DNA of 7,756 bases from NCBI GenBank assembly GCA_025359355.1, contig JANYGR010000069.1, forward strand, positions 1-7,756. The letters run 5' to 3'. Source of the stretch: Bacteroidota bacterium. GTDB lineage: Bacteria > Bacteroidota > Bacteroidia > B-17B0 > Aurantibacillaceae. Below, in pieces: positions 1 through 6,996 of this stretch (positions are counted from its first letter, which is position 1; each line of letters begins with the position of its first letter). Below the pieces are notes generated by a model, which searched no databases, had not been told where the DNA came from, and saw only the letters and a list, made by a program, of their open reading frames with translations. A program made the translations under genes and the position numbers.

Positions 1-785
1 GCTACCGGAATTTTCAATAAAAACAAAGCAATTAATATGCCGCCAACAATAATGCGGTACCAGCCAAAGCCCTTAAATCCATGTTTATTTAAGAAGCCTA
101 TAAACGATTTAATCGCTAGTAGCGCCACTACAAAAGCAACGATGTTGCCAAAAGCCAATAGACTTATTTCTTGTGAATTAAGCGTCAATCCATCTTTATA
201 AAAATCCAATAATTTTTTAGCTGTAGCTGCAAACATCGTTGGAACTGCTAAAAAGAAAGAAAACTCTGCGGCTGTTTGGCGAGTTAATCCTTGGGTCATA
301 CCACCAACAATAGTCGATGCACTTCGGCTCATACCAGGCCATAACGCTAAGCATTGAAAAAGCCCTATTTTAAAGGCTTTAGGAAGTGTAATTTCTTTTT
401 CTTCATCTAATGAATTATTCTTAAACCATTTGTCTACAAACAACAATACAATACCACCAATACATAAAGCCATAGCAACACCCATCAAGTTTTCAAGAGC
501 CATATCAATATAATCTCCTAACAATAAACCGGCAATAGCAGCAGGAATAAATGCTACTATTAGTTTGATATAAAAATCAATAGATTTGAAAAAGCGTTTA
601 AAGTATAAAACAACGACTGATAAAATAGCTCCTAATTGAATAGCAACTGTAAACAATTTCACAAAAGGTGTCGCTTCCATGCCTAAAATGGCAGTTCCAA
701 TCATCATGTGCCCTGTTGATGAAATAGGCAAAAACTCTGTTAATCCTTCGATAACAGCTATAATAAACGCTTGTAAATAGTTCAT
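1..785 (-). CDS. uppP: Undecaprenyl-diphosphatase UppP (BacA family), C-terminus cut by window edge
   Basis: Integral inner-membrane phosphatase that converts undecaprenyl diphosphate to undecaprenyl phosphate, recycling the lipid carrier for peptidoglycan and surface polysaccharides; the family also gives bacitracin resistance. I translated 261 codons from the ATG at 785. Both family signatures are present: EGLTEFLPISSTGH at residues 13-26, with the two glutamates (E13, E17) and H26 expected at the active site, and PGMSRS at 150-155 with R154. Several hydrophobic segments follow, including about 76-90, 101-117, 207-225 and 245-257. No stop occurs before position 1. The family is usually about 260-275 residues, so only a few C-terminal residues should be missing. 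The start lies 21 bp after the upstream DUF3098 gene, so the two are probably co-transcribed. There is no visible Shine-Dalgarno sequence, which is normal in this phylum. Identification is secure from the motifs. Confidence 0.96.
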   Translation of the reverse strand, partial: MNYLQAFIIAVIEGLTEFLPISSTGHMMIGTAILGMEATPFVKLFTVAIQLGAILSVVVLYFKRFFKSIDFYIKLIVAFIPAAIAGLLLGDYIDMALENLMGVAMALCIGGIVLLFVDKWFKNNSLDEEKEITLPKAFKIGLFQCLALWPGMSRSASTIVGGMTQGLTRQTAAEFSFFLAVPTMFAATAKKLLDFYKDGLTLNSQEISLLAFGNIVAFVVALLAIKSFIGFLNKHGFKGFGWYRIIVGGILIALFLLKIPV

Positions 786-806
786 GAAAGGGAGATCAGT
801 TAAAAA

Positions 807-1049
807 TTAAGACTTAGAAACCTCTTCTGTTTTAGTTTTAGGTCGCCACATAATAGCTACAATAATAACTACAAAGCCCAACAAACAAACCATAGGTGCA
901 ATCGTAATGCGCTGTGTATCAAATATCGCTGGATTAAATACATTTGGATCTTCGCTACCACCACCAATCATTAATAAATAACCAAGTATAATTAATACAA
1001 TACCGCCAATAAATAATTGATAATTTTGTTTGCCAAAAGTTGTTTTCAT
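807..1049 (-). CDS. DUF3098 family small membrane protein
   Basis: An 80-residue protein of unknown function. It has two predicted membrane helices, about residues 11-29 and 51-68, joined by a loop. The loop begins GGGSEDPNVFNP and continues through a conserved-looking 'FDTQRITIAP' stretch into helix 2, and the tail is short, charged and probably cytoplasmic. This pattern matches the DUF3098 family. From my knowledge of Bacteroidota genomes, that family usually sits between ftsX and uppP. The uppP neighbour is present here, 21 bp downstream, but ftsX is not upstream; gmd lies there on the other strand. The ATG at 1049 follows a leader of roughly 14 nt from the predicted transcription start. 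The neighbourhood suggests a role in cell-envelope or division biology, but no biochemical function can be read from the sequence. Confidence 0.88.
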   Translation of the reverse strand: MKTTFGKQNYQLFIGGIVLIILGYLLMIGGGSEDPNVFNPAIFDTQRITIAPMVCLLGFVVIIVAIMWRPKTKTEEVSKS

Positions 1050-1056
1050 TAGTATT

Positions 1057-1064
1057 TAATTTTG
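1057..1064 (+). promoter_or_regulatory. gmd: Possible -7 box for gmd
   Basis: TAATTTTG matches TAnnTTTG on the plus strand, and transcription from it would give a leader of about 100 nt before the gmd ATG at 1171. The nearest TTG-type upstream elements are at awkward spacings: TTG at 1040-1042 is 14 bp away and TTTG at 1029-1032 is 24 bp away. An alternative with one mismatch is TAATATTG at 1143-1150, which has no clear -33 element. The remaining 1050-1170 interval is A/T-rich and I see no small gene in it. Confidence 0.3.
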
Positions 1065-1069
1065 AAAAG

Positions 1070-1098
1070 CAAAGCTATTAAAAAAAGTGGTTTAACAA
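1070..1098 (-). promoter_or_regulatory. Bacteroidota-type promoter for DUF3098-uppP
   Basis: On the minus strand, TTG (1098-1096) is followed after 18 bp by TAGCTTTG (1077-1070). This is an exact match to the -7 consensus TAnnTTTG of Bacteroidota sigma factors, with spacing inside the usual 17-23 bp range. The implied transcription start is near 1063, leaving a short leader before the ATG at 1049. The match was read by eye and has not been tested. Confidence 0.6.
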
Positions 1099-1170
1099 CC
1101 CAAAAAGGCTACAAAATGCCTAAATATTCCGTTAAAATTTCGTAATATTGCTATTCTTATAACTAACTAT

Positions 1171-2259
1171 ATGGCTAAAGTAGCATTAATAACAGGCGTA
1201 ACAGGACAAGATGGCGCCTATCTTTCGGAATTATTATTAAGTAAAGGATATGAGGTTCATGGCGTAAAGCGTCGTAGTTCCTTATTTAACACAGATCGTA
1301 TTGATCATTTATACCAAGATCAACACGAAAAACATGTTCATTTTAAATTGCATCATGGCGATTTAACCGACAGTACTAACTTAATTAGAATTGTGCAAGA
1401 GGTTCAACCTGATGAAATATATAACCTTGCGGCCATGTCGCACGTGAAGGTAAGTTTTGACACTCCTGAATATACAGCGAATGCAGATGGTATTGGTACG
1501 CTTCGTATTTTAGAAGCTATCCGTGTTTTAGGATTAGAAAAGAAAACTCGTTTTTATCAAGCCTCTACATCTGAGTTGTATGGCTTGGTTCAAGAGATTC
1601 CACAAAAAGAAACAACTCCTTTTTACCCACGTAGCCCTTATGGCGTTGCTAAATTATATGCTTTTTGGATTACTAAGAATTACCGAGAAGCCTACGGAAT
1701 GTTTGCTTGCAACGGAATTTTATTTAATCACGAAAGCCCCTTACGTGGCGAAACATTTGTAACTCGTAAAATAACACGTGCTGTTGCTAAAATTAGTTTG
1801 GGTTTACAAGACAAACTATTTATGGGAAACATCGATTCTGAAAGGGATTGGGGGCATGCGAAAGATTATGTAGAAGGCATGTGGCGTATGTTACAACAAG
1901 ACGAACCAGATGATTTTGTATTAGCGACTGGTATCAAAATTACTGTACGCGAATTTATTAATATGGCTTTTGCCGAAGTTGGTATTGCTCTTAAATGGGA
2001 AGGCAAGGACGAAAACGAAAAAGGAATTAATGTTTCTACTGGACAAATCGTTGTTGAAATTGATCCTAAATACTACCGACCAGCTGAAGTAGATTTATTA
2101 GTTGGTGATGCAACTAAAGCAAAAACAAAAATGGGCTGGACACCCACGTATACTGTTGCCGCTTTGTGTAAGGAAATGGTTGCAGCTGATGTTGAATTAT
2201 TTAAACGCGATAAATATTTATTAGACGGCGGACATAAAATTTTAAATTATAAAGAGTAA
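1171..2259 (+). CDS. gmd: GDP-mannose 4,6-dehydratase
   Basis: Cytoplasmic NADP-dependent extended short-chain dehydrogenase/reductase that converts GDP-D-mannose to GDP-4-keto-6-deoxy-D-mannose, the first step to GDP-L-fucose and related deoxysugars. The 362-residue length is normal for the family. The N-terminal Rossmann motif is GVTGQDG (residues 9-15), followed by the cofactor-binding region with VKRRSS (32-37). Catalytic residues are visible as T133 and E135 in ASTSELYG and Y157/K161 in YPRSPYGVAK, one position later than the E. coli numbering T132/E134/Y156/K160. NHESP at 186-190 and the RDWGHAKDYVEGMW block near 225-238 are further Gmd hallmarks. The ATG at 1171 places the Rossmann strand at the very N-terminus as expected. 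fcl follows 77 bp downstream, and the pair form a complete GDP-fucose module. I see no damage or missing key residue. Confidence 0.97.
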   Translation: MAKVALITGVTGQDGAYLSELLLSKGYEVHGVKRRSSLFNTDRIDHLYQDQHEKHVHFKLHHGDLTDSTNLIRIVQEVQPDEIYNLAAMSHVKVSFDTPEYTANADGIGTLRILEAIRVLGLEKKTRFYQASTSELYGLVQEIPQKETTPFYPRSPYGVAKLYAFWITKNYREAYGMFACNGILFNHESPLRGETFVTRKITRAVAKISLGLQDKLFMGNIDSERDWGHAKDYVEGMWRMLQQDEPDDFVLATGIKITVREFINMAFAEVGIALKWEGKDENEKGINVSTGQIVVEIDPKYYRPAEVDLLVGDATKAKTKMGWTPTYTVAALCKEMVAADVELFKRDKYLLDGGHKILNYKE

Positions 2260-2265
2260 CATTAA

Positions 2266-2340
2266 TTTGATAATGAGTCAATTTGATGATTTGATAATTA
2301 TCGTATTGCCACGTTATCGTATTACCACAGTATCACATGG
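2266..2340 (+). repeat. Short-repeat intergenic element between gmd and fcl
   Basis: The gmd-fcl gap consists largely of two kinds of short repeat. The first is a 9-mer TTTGATRAT, seen at 2266-2274, 2282-2290 and 2290-2298. The second is a 16-bp unit: TATCGTATTGCCACGT at 2299-2314, then TATCGTATTACCACAG at 2315-2330 (13 of 16 identical), then a partial third copy TATCACATGG at 2331-2340 that contains the fcl start codon at 2337. The junction of the two kinds is a perfect 10-bp palindrome, GATAATTATC, at 2293-2302. It resembles AT-rich dispersed intergenic repeats that I recall from Bacteroidota genomes. I did not notice the same units elsewhere in the window, so whether it is dispersed is an inference. 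Confidence 0.6.
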
Positions 2341-3278
2341 AACTAAACTCTAAAATATATATCGCAGGTCATCGTGGAATGGTTGGTAGCGCTATTATGC
2401 GAAACCTTGTTAAGAAAGGATTTACAAACATCGTTACCCGAACATCGGCTGAATTAGATTTACGAAACGCTCAACAAGTTGCTGATTTTTTTGCTAAAGA
2501 AAAACCCGAATACGTGTTTTTAGCAGCAGCTAAAGTTGGTGGCATCCAAGCAAACAACACCTTTAGAGCCGATTTTATTTATGAAAATTTAATGATTCAA
2601 AATAATGTGATTCATAATTCTTATTTGAATAACGTTACAAAATTAATGTTCTTAGGATCCTCTTGCATTTACCCGAAACTAGCGCCACAACCACTCAAGG
2701 AAGAATATCTATTAACTGGTTTGTTAGAAGAAACCAACGAGCCTTATGCCATTGCAAAAATTGCAGGCATTAAAATGTGTGAAAGCTACAAGCGTCAATA
2801 CGGTTGTAATTTTATTTCGGTGATGCCAACTAACATGTACGGCCCTAATGATAGTTACAACTTAAATAACTCTCACGTGTTACCCGCGTTAATTCGCAAA
2901 TTCCATGATGCCAAAGAAACCAATGCGCCATTTGTTGAAATGTGGGGAACCGGAACGCCGATGCGCGAATTTTTACACGCCGATGATTTAGGAGATGCTT
3001 GTGTGTTTTTAATGAATACCTATAACGACGAAAAGTTTGTAAACATTGGTTCAGGAACCGATTTAACCATTAAAGATTTAGCTTTATTAGTTAAAAATAT
3101 TGTTGGTTATACTGGCGATATCAAACACGATTTATCAAAACCAGATGGCACGCCTCGTAAATTAATGGACGTGTCTTATTTACATTCCTTGGGTTGGAAA
3201 CATAAGATAGAATTACCAGAAGGCATTAAACAAGTGTACGAAGATTTTAAGAAAAAAGAAGGCGTAAAAGTTTGGTAG
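2337..3278 (+). CDS. fcl: GDP-L-fucose synthase (GDP-4-keto-6-deoxymannose 3,5-epimerase/4-reductase)
   Basis: Cytoplasmic NADPH-dependent enzyme (also called WcaG) that epimerises and reduces the Gmd product to GDP-L-fucose. The protein is 313 residues, close to the usual 310-325. The Rossmann motif GHRGMVG is at 11-17. The active-site block GSSCIYP (107-113) gives S108 and C110, followed by NEPYAIAKIAG with Y137 and K141, and H180 in the NNSH segment. Each is shifted by one from the E. coli residues S107, C109, Y136, K140 and H179. PTNMYGPND at 164-172 is also typical. The ATG at 2337 is the only sensible start: the frame is closed by TAA at 2295 and the next Met (residue 15) lies inside the Rossmann loop. 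The start codon lies in the last unit of a short repeat, with no ribosome-binding site visible. It is probably co-transcribed with gmd, although the 77-bp gap is wide for this otherwise compact pair. Confidence 0.96.
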   Translation: MELNSKIYIAGHRGMVGSAIMRNLVKKGFTNIVTRTSAELDLRNAQQVADFFAKEKPEYVFLAAAKVGGIQANNTFRADFIYENLMIQNNVIHNSYLNNVTKLMFLGSSCIYPKLAPQPLKEEYLLTGLLEETNEPYAIAKIAGIKMCESYKRQYGCNFISVMPTNMYGPNDSYNLNNSHVLPALIRKFHDAKETNAPFVEMWGTGTPMREFLHADDLGDACVFLMNTYNDEKFVNIGSGTDLTIKDLALLVKNIVGYTGDIKHDLSKPDGTPRKLMDVSYLHSLGWKHKIELPEGIKQVYEDFKKKEGVKVW

Positions 3279-3403
3279 AATAAAATAGTGGGTAATGATA
3301 AAATAAGCACCTGTTTTTACTTGTATAAAAAAACAATAATTAATACTTTTTACAATTCACAACATACTAATACATAATTTACGCTTCAAATTATTTGAGA
3401 GTT

Positions 3404-3432
3404 TTTATATATCGATCTCATATATAAATTTG
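3404..3432 (+). promoter_or_regulatory. Possible promoter -7 box embedded in an inverted repeat, upstream of the lipoprotein gene
   Basis: TAAATTTG at 3425-3432 is an exact TAnnTTTG match 23 bp before the ATG at 3456. It overlaps a perfect inverted repeat with 9-bp arms, TTTATATAT (3404-3412) and ATATATAAA (3420-3428), around a 7-bp spacer CGATCTC. No TTG lies at the normal 17-23 bp spacing; the nearest TTTG (3394-3397) is 27 bp away. The element could be a promoter with an operator, or chance in very AT-rich DNA. The rest of the 3279-3455 gap holds nothing else I can support. Confidence 0.35.
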
Positions 3433-3455
3433 GGTGTAAAAATTAAATATATATC

Positions 3456-4229
3456 ATGAAGATAAAAATTATTTTACCGATTACAATCATTGGATTAATG
3501 TCGTCTTGCGCTCCTAAATTAGCAGTAGTGAAAACTCAAGCAAAGGCAAACGAAATTATAATATCTCCAGAATTAAAAAATTTCTCTAAAACAAACTCTA
3601 ATCCATCAGTAGTTTTAAGAGTTCCCTATCCAACTACAGATGTTACAAACGCTGAACAAAAAGAAATTTTTAAGAAAAACGATGATATTTATAACCTAAT
3701 TGAAAAAAATTTATTTAAACAAGGATTTACTGTTCGAGACAGAGGACTATTAAATAAGGTTTTAAAATCTGAATTGAATAGTTACGCTGATATTGGAAAA
3801 CAAATAGAAACTGACATAATAATAGATATTCTCAGTATTGATTTCTCAATAAATAATTATACCAATACTGCTACTATAAAAAAAGATGCAAAAGAAATAA
3901 AACTTGATAATATTCTGATTTTTAAAAAAGGAATAGAAATAGCCTCTATTATGCCCTTTAATCCTAAAATTGCAAAAATAGAATGCAAACTTACTATTGT
4001 TCAGAAAGGTGCAACAGGAGGAATATTGACATTGTATAAAACCACTTGTACAGATGGTTGCGATATATACATTAAACCTAATTGGAGTTTGATTTCAGGG
4101 GATATTGATAACCCTCAAAGACAGTATGTAAATGCCTGGACTTGGACAAATGACGCTACTGTTGCGGAACTTGAGCGTTCTGTTGAGTATTTTTCAAAAC
4201 TAATTGGTGATGCGTTAAAAGGTCTATAA
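3456..4229 (+). CDS. Unrecognised secreted lipoprotein
   Basis: A 257-residue protein that I do not recognise. It starts with a lipoprotein signal peptide: charged MKIK, a hydrophobic run to residue 14, and MSSC with the lipidated cysteine at C18. After C18 comes APKLAVV, which lacks the acidic surface-export signal of Bacteroidota lipoproteins, so a periplasm-facing location is more likely than the cell surface; this is inference. The mature part is mixed alpha/beta with no further membrane helix. A segment at about 78-107, 'IEKNLFKQGF' then 'VRDRGLLNKVL', faintly recalls the helix-strand-helix of CsgG-like or GNA1162-like lipoproteins that find and hold partner proteins, but this is weak. 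Three cysteines remain after processing: C177, C198 and C202, the last two in CTDGC. The gene is visibly more AT-rich than its neighbours: sampled lines give about 20-30% GC against about 30-42% in gmd/fcl. It has its own gap on both sides (177 and 75 bp), so it may be an independent insertion in the locus. Confidence 0.75.
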   Translation: MKIKIILPITIIGLMSSCAPKLAVVKTQAKANEIIISPELKNFSKTNSNPSVVLRVPYPTTDVTNAEQKEIFKKNDDIYNLIEKNLFKQGFTVRDRGLLNKVLKSELNSYADIGKQIETDIIIDILSIDFSINNYTNTATIKKDAKEIKLDNILIFKKGIEIASIMPFNPKIAKIECKLTIVQKGATGGILTLYKTTCTDGCDIYIKPNWSLISGDIDNPQRQYVNAWTWTNDATVAELERSVEYFSKLIGDALKGL

Positions 4230-4304
4230 TATAGCCTTCGGTGCGGAATTTGGTAGTTGCTAAGTATTAAATAAAGAATATTAAGATATAAGATTATAAA
4301 ATAA

Positions 4305-5888
4305 GTGTCTATTTGTAAAATAACTACATATTTATCTATACAAAAATTTAAAAGTCTTAATACTTATATTTTAATACTTATATCTTGTTCTTTAAAAGCT
4401 CAATTCTACAATCTACCAAACGAATATTTTTTCAACACCCTTTCTCAACGTCAATTAGCAAGGCTTGATACCGAACAGCTTCATTCGTCTATTCAACCTT
4501 ATATTCCTTTTTTTAATAAAAAATACGAGTTTGTAAAAGACACGCATCATGTTTTTAAATACATCACCGATGATGTTTTTTTAGAAAAAGTGTTTTATGA
4601 TCACCTTATTCATATCAAATCTAAACAAGGCAAATTCGAGTTTAAGGTTGATCCTTTATTAAATATAGAATTAGGCAAAGCGTATTATGATACCACTAAA
4701 TCTCAAAATATTTCTACCAACACCCGTGGTTTTATTGCCAGTGGAACCATTGGCAAAAATTTTTATTTTGAAACGATGTTTGCAGAAAACCAAAGTTTTT
4801 TTCCTTATTACATTTCTAGCTTAAGTAATCAAACTAAAATTGTACCTGGACAAGGGCGTTACAAAGCCTTTAAAAATACAGGTTATGATTATGCATTTTC
4901 ATCTGGCTTTATTTCTTATCAACCTTTTAAAAGACTCAACATACAATTAGGACACGGCAAACAAAAGATTGGAAACGGCTATCGTTCCTTATTGTTAAGC
5001 GATAACTCCTTTAATTATCCTTATTTAAGAATCACCTCCGAATGGTTTAAAGGTAAATTACAATACACTAATATTTATGCAGTATTAATGAATTTAGAAA
5101 CAGGCGGCACCAAAACACCTCCCAATACAGAAGCTTTATTTCAGAAGAAAGCAGTATCGATTCAGTATTTAAGTTACAACGTTAATAAACGTTTCAACAT
5201 TGGTCTCTTTCAAGGAATGATTTGGTCGGCGGCTGATAGTATGAATAGGCAACATTTAGATTGGCAATATTTTAATCCCGTTATTTTTACCAACCTAGGT
5301 TTTTATGGTTTAAATAATAAAAACAATATTGTAATTGGCGCTAATGCGAATTTTAAAATCACTCAAAGCATTAGTGTTTATGGGCAGTTTATGGGTGACG
5401 ACTTTAGTAATATTACCAAATTAGGAAATGCGTTTGGATATCAATTGGGCGCAAAATATTTTAATGCCTTTGGTATAAAAAACACTATGCTTCAAGTGGA
5501 ATACAACAATGTAGCAGAAGGTTCTTATAATAGCCCCGTTGGAACTACCAGTAATCAGAGCTTTTCGCACTACAATCAAACATTAGCTTATACGCCTGGT
5601 TATGGTAGAGAACTAATTGTTTTAGCAGATTATAAATATCAACGCTTTTTTTTAAATGCAAAATTAAATGCGCAATGGCTCACACTTCATCATTTTTCTT
5701 TTTATCAAAACACGTTAGCCAAAATACAATTAGGATACACGATTAATACAGGATACAATTTTAATGTATCTTTAGGCTACAATTACCGAAACCAAGACTT
5801 TTATGATTTTAAATCCTCAAACAATAAAACATCATTTATTACTTTGAGTTTAAAATCAAATTTATATAACACCTATTACGATTTTTAA
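4305..5888 (+). CDS. Wzi/RemB-like outer-membrane beta-barrel protein (capsule assembly family)
   Basis: A 527-residue secreted protein rich in alternating aromatic/polar beta strands, as expected for an outer-membrane barrel. The signal peptide has an unusually long polar leader (1-20), a hydrophobic core at 21-29 and likely cleavage at SLKA|Q (32/33). The sequence resembles the Bacteroidota branch of the Wzi capsule-assembly family, which includes proteins annotated as gliding-motility protein RemB. Strand-rich blocks carry conserved-looking motifs: HSSIQPY (60-66), GQGRYK (182-187) and IGNGYRSLLLSD (222-233). Wzi proteins bind capsular polysaccharide at the outer membrane, so a surface-glycan organising role is the best guess. 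The start is GTG at 4305. The codon immediately upstream is an in-frame TAA, and no other ATG, GTG or TTG occurs before the signal peptide ends, so this start is forced. Ten base pairs separate it from the downstream transferase. The family call is good; the specific function is inferred. Confidence 0.8.
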   Translation: MSICKITTYLSIQKFKSLNTYILILISCSLKAQFYNLPNEYFFNTLSQRQLARLDTEQLHSSIQPYIPFFNKKYEFVKDTHHVFKYITDDVFLEKVFYDHLIHIKSKQGKFEFKVDPLLNIELGKAYYDTTKSQNISTNTRGFIASGTIGKNFYFETMFAENQSFFPYYISSLSNQTKIVPGQGRYKAFKNTGYDYAFSSGFISYQPFKRLNIQLGHGKQKIGNGYRSLLLSDNSFNYPYLRITSEWFKGKLQYTNIYAVLMNLETGGTKTPPNTEALFQKKAVSIQYLSYNVNKRFNIGLFQGMIWSAADSMNRQHLDWQYFNPVIFTNLGFYGLNNKNNIVIGANANFKITQSISVYGQFMGDDFSNITKLGNAFGYQLGAKYFNAFGIKNTMLQVEYNNVAEGSYNSPVGTTSNQSFSHYNQTLAYTPGYGRELIVLADYKYQRFFLNAKLNAQWLTLHHFSFYQNTLAKIQLGYTINTGYNFNVSLGYNYRNQDFYDFKSSNNKTSFITLSLKSNLYNTYYDF

Positions 5889-5898
5889 AATATAAAAA

Positions 5899-6996
5899 AT
5901 GGCAGTATTAATTTTAGTTTTTTTAACCGCATTTATTGTTGTGCTTTATTGTACACCAGCTCTTATCAAAGTGGCTGTACTCAAGCGTTTGATTGATATA
6001 CCAACTGAAGATCGAAAAATTCACAAACGTGCTGTCCCTACAATTGGTGGTATCATTATTTATGCCGCTACTTTATTTTCATTTTCGTTATGGTATAATA
6101 TTGATGACCTCAACGATTTTAGTCAGATTTACGAATCAGTAAAAGAATTTAAAATATTAGTAGCAACCAGTTTAGTTTTATTTTTTGTTGGTGTAAAAGA
6201 TGACATCATTGGTACGGCTCCGGTTAAAAAATTATTTGCGAATATTTTAGTTGGATTGATTTTAGTGTTAATGGGAGATATTCGTATTACTGGTCTACAC
6301 GGCGTATTTGGTGTTAACGAAATTCCTATTTGGGGCTCTGTATTTTTATCTTTATTTACATACATTGTGGTTGTAAACGCTATGAATTTAATTGATGGTG
6401 TTGATGGATTAGCGGCCGGTGTTGGCTTCATAGCCTCCTCTGTGTTTGGCGCTTGGTTTGTTTGTGCCAACGAATTTACCTTAGCGGCACTTTCGTTTTC
6501 CTTATCTGGTGCGCTATTAGGTTTTTTAATTTTTAATTTTTCTCCAGCTAAAATATTTATGGGCGATAGTGGTTCACTTATTATTGGTATGTTTTTATGT
6601 GTGCTCAGCATTAAACTTATTGAATACCCTATCACTCGCATTGATAATTTTTGGGTTCGTATTTCAAATCCAATGATTGCCATTGCCGCACTATCCTATC
6701 CTTTAACAGACACGTTGCGCATTTTTGTTATTCGTGCTGCAAAAGGCCAATCGCCGTTTGCCGCTGATCGCAACCATTTACATCATCGATTATTAGATGG
6801 AGGCTACTCCCATGTTCAAACCGTTATTATTATTTATGTGTTTAGTGTGTTATGTGTTGGCGTATCGCTCCTGAGTTATTTTATAAACCCAAGTTTAACG
6901 TTATTGGCGGTTATTGGCTTCAGTATGATGTTTATTTTATTCGTACAAATTTCCTATAAATCAGCTCAAAAAAAGATTCAGACTACTAACGAGTGA
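5899..6996 (+). CDS. WecA/MraY-type polyprenyl-phosphate N-acetylhexosamine-1-phosphate transferase
   Basis: A polytopic inner-membrane enzyme of 365 residues with about ten or eleven hydrophobic segments. It transfers a sugar-1-phosphate, most likely GlcNAc-1-P, from its UDP-sugar to undecaprenyl phosphate, starting a lipid-linked glycan. Family motifs appear in order: RKIHKRAVPTIGG (39-51), KDD (100-102, the Mg-binding aspartate pair), NLIDGVDGLAAG (163-174, catalytic D166/D169), MGDSGS (221-226), and HLHHRLLD (293-300). The last motif, the WecA-type HxHH site, separates this branch from MraY, which handles UDP-MurNAc-pentapeptide. The ATG at 5899 follows an A-rich leader without a Shine-Dalgarno sequence. 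The gene lies 10 bp after one Wzi-like gene, and its TGA overlaps the GTG of the next, so the three are almost certainly one operon. I cannot tell GlcNAc from another N-acetylhexosamine, and so leave the symbol blank; wecA-like is the closest label. Confidence 0.9.
   Translation: MAVLILVFLTAFIVVLYCTPALIKVAVLKRLIDIPTEDRKIHKRAVPTIGGIIIYAATLFSFSLWYNIDDLNDFSQIYESVKEFKILVATSLVLFFVGVKDDIIGTAPVKKLFANILVGLILVLMGDIRITGLHGVFGVNEIPIWGSVFLSLFTYIVVVNAMNLIDGVDGLAAGVGFIASSVFGAWFVCANEFTLAALSFSLSGALLGFLIFNFSPAKIFMGDSGSLIIGMFLCVLSIKLIEYPITRIDNFWVRISNPMIAIAALSYPLTDTLRIFVIRAAKGQSPFAADRNHLHHRLLDGGYSHVQTVIIIYVFSVLCVGVSLLSYFINPSLTLLAVIGFSMMFILFVQISYKSAQKKIQTTNE

Noticed and set aside
1143..1150. TAATATTG as the main gmd -7 box
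   Set aside because: It has one mismatch in the conserved TTTG part and no TTG at the expected distance upstream; kept only as an alternative in the gmd promoter entry.
1580..1762. Plus-strand 60-codon open frame inside gmd in another frame
   Set aside because: It overlaps the catalytic YxxxK region of gmd, which is clearly the coding frame; this is a shadow.
3312..3335. Inverted repeat TGTTTTT / AAAAACA after fcl as a terminator
   Set aside because: The stem is nearly all A-T pairs with a 10-bp loop, and no T-run follows directly, so it is too weak to call as an intrinsic terminator.
4230..4304. Promoter or terminator between the lipoprotein gene and the first Wzi-like gene
   Set aside because: The 75-bp gap has a TTCG stretch without a stable stem and only a poor match (GGAATTTG) to the -7 consensus; nothing could be supported.
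6129..6683. Minus-strand open frame of 184 codons opposite the transferase gene
   Set aside because: It lies entirely antisense to well-conserved WecA-type motifs, its translation is low-complexity (rich in N, P, T, K), and it has no recognisable domain or promoter.
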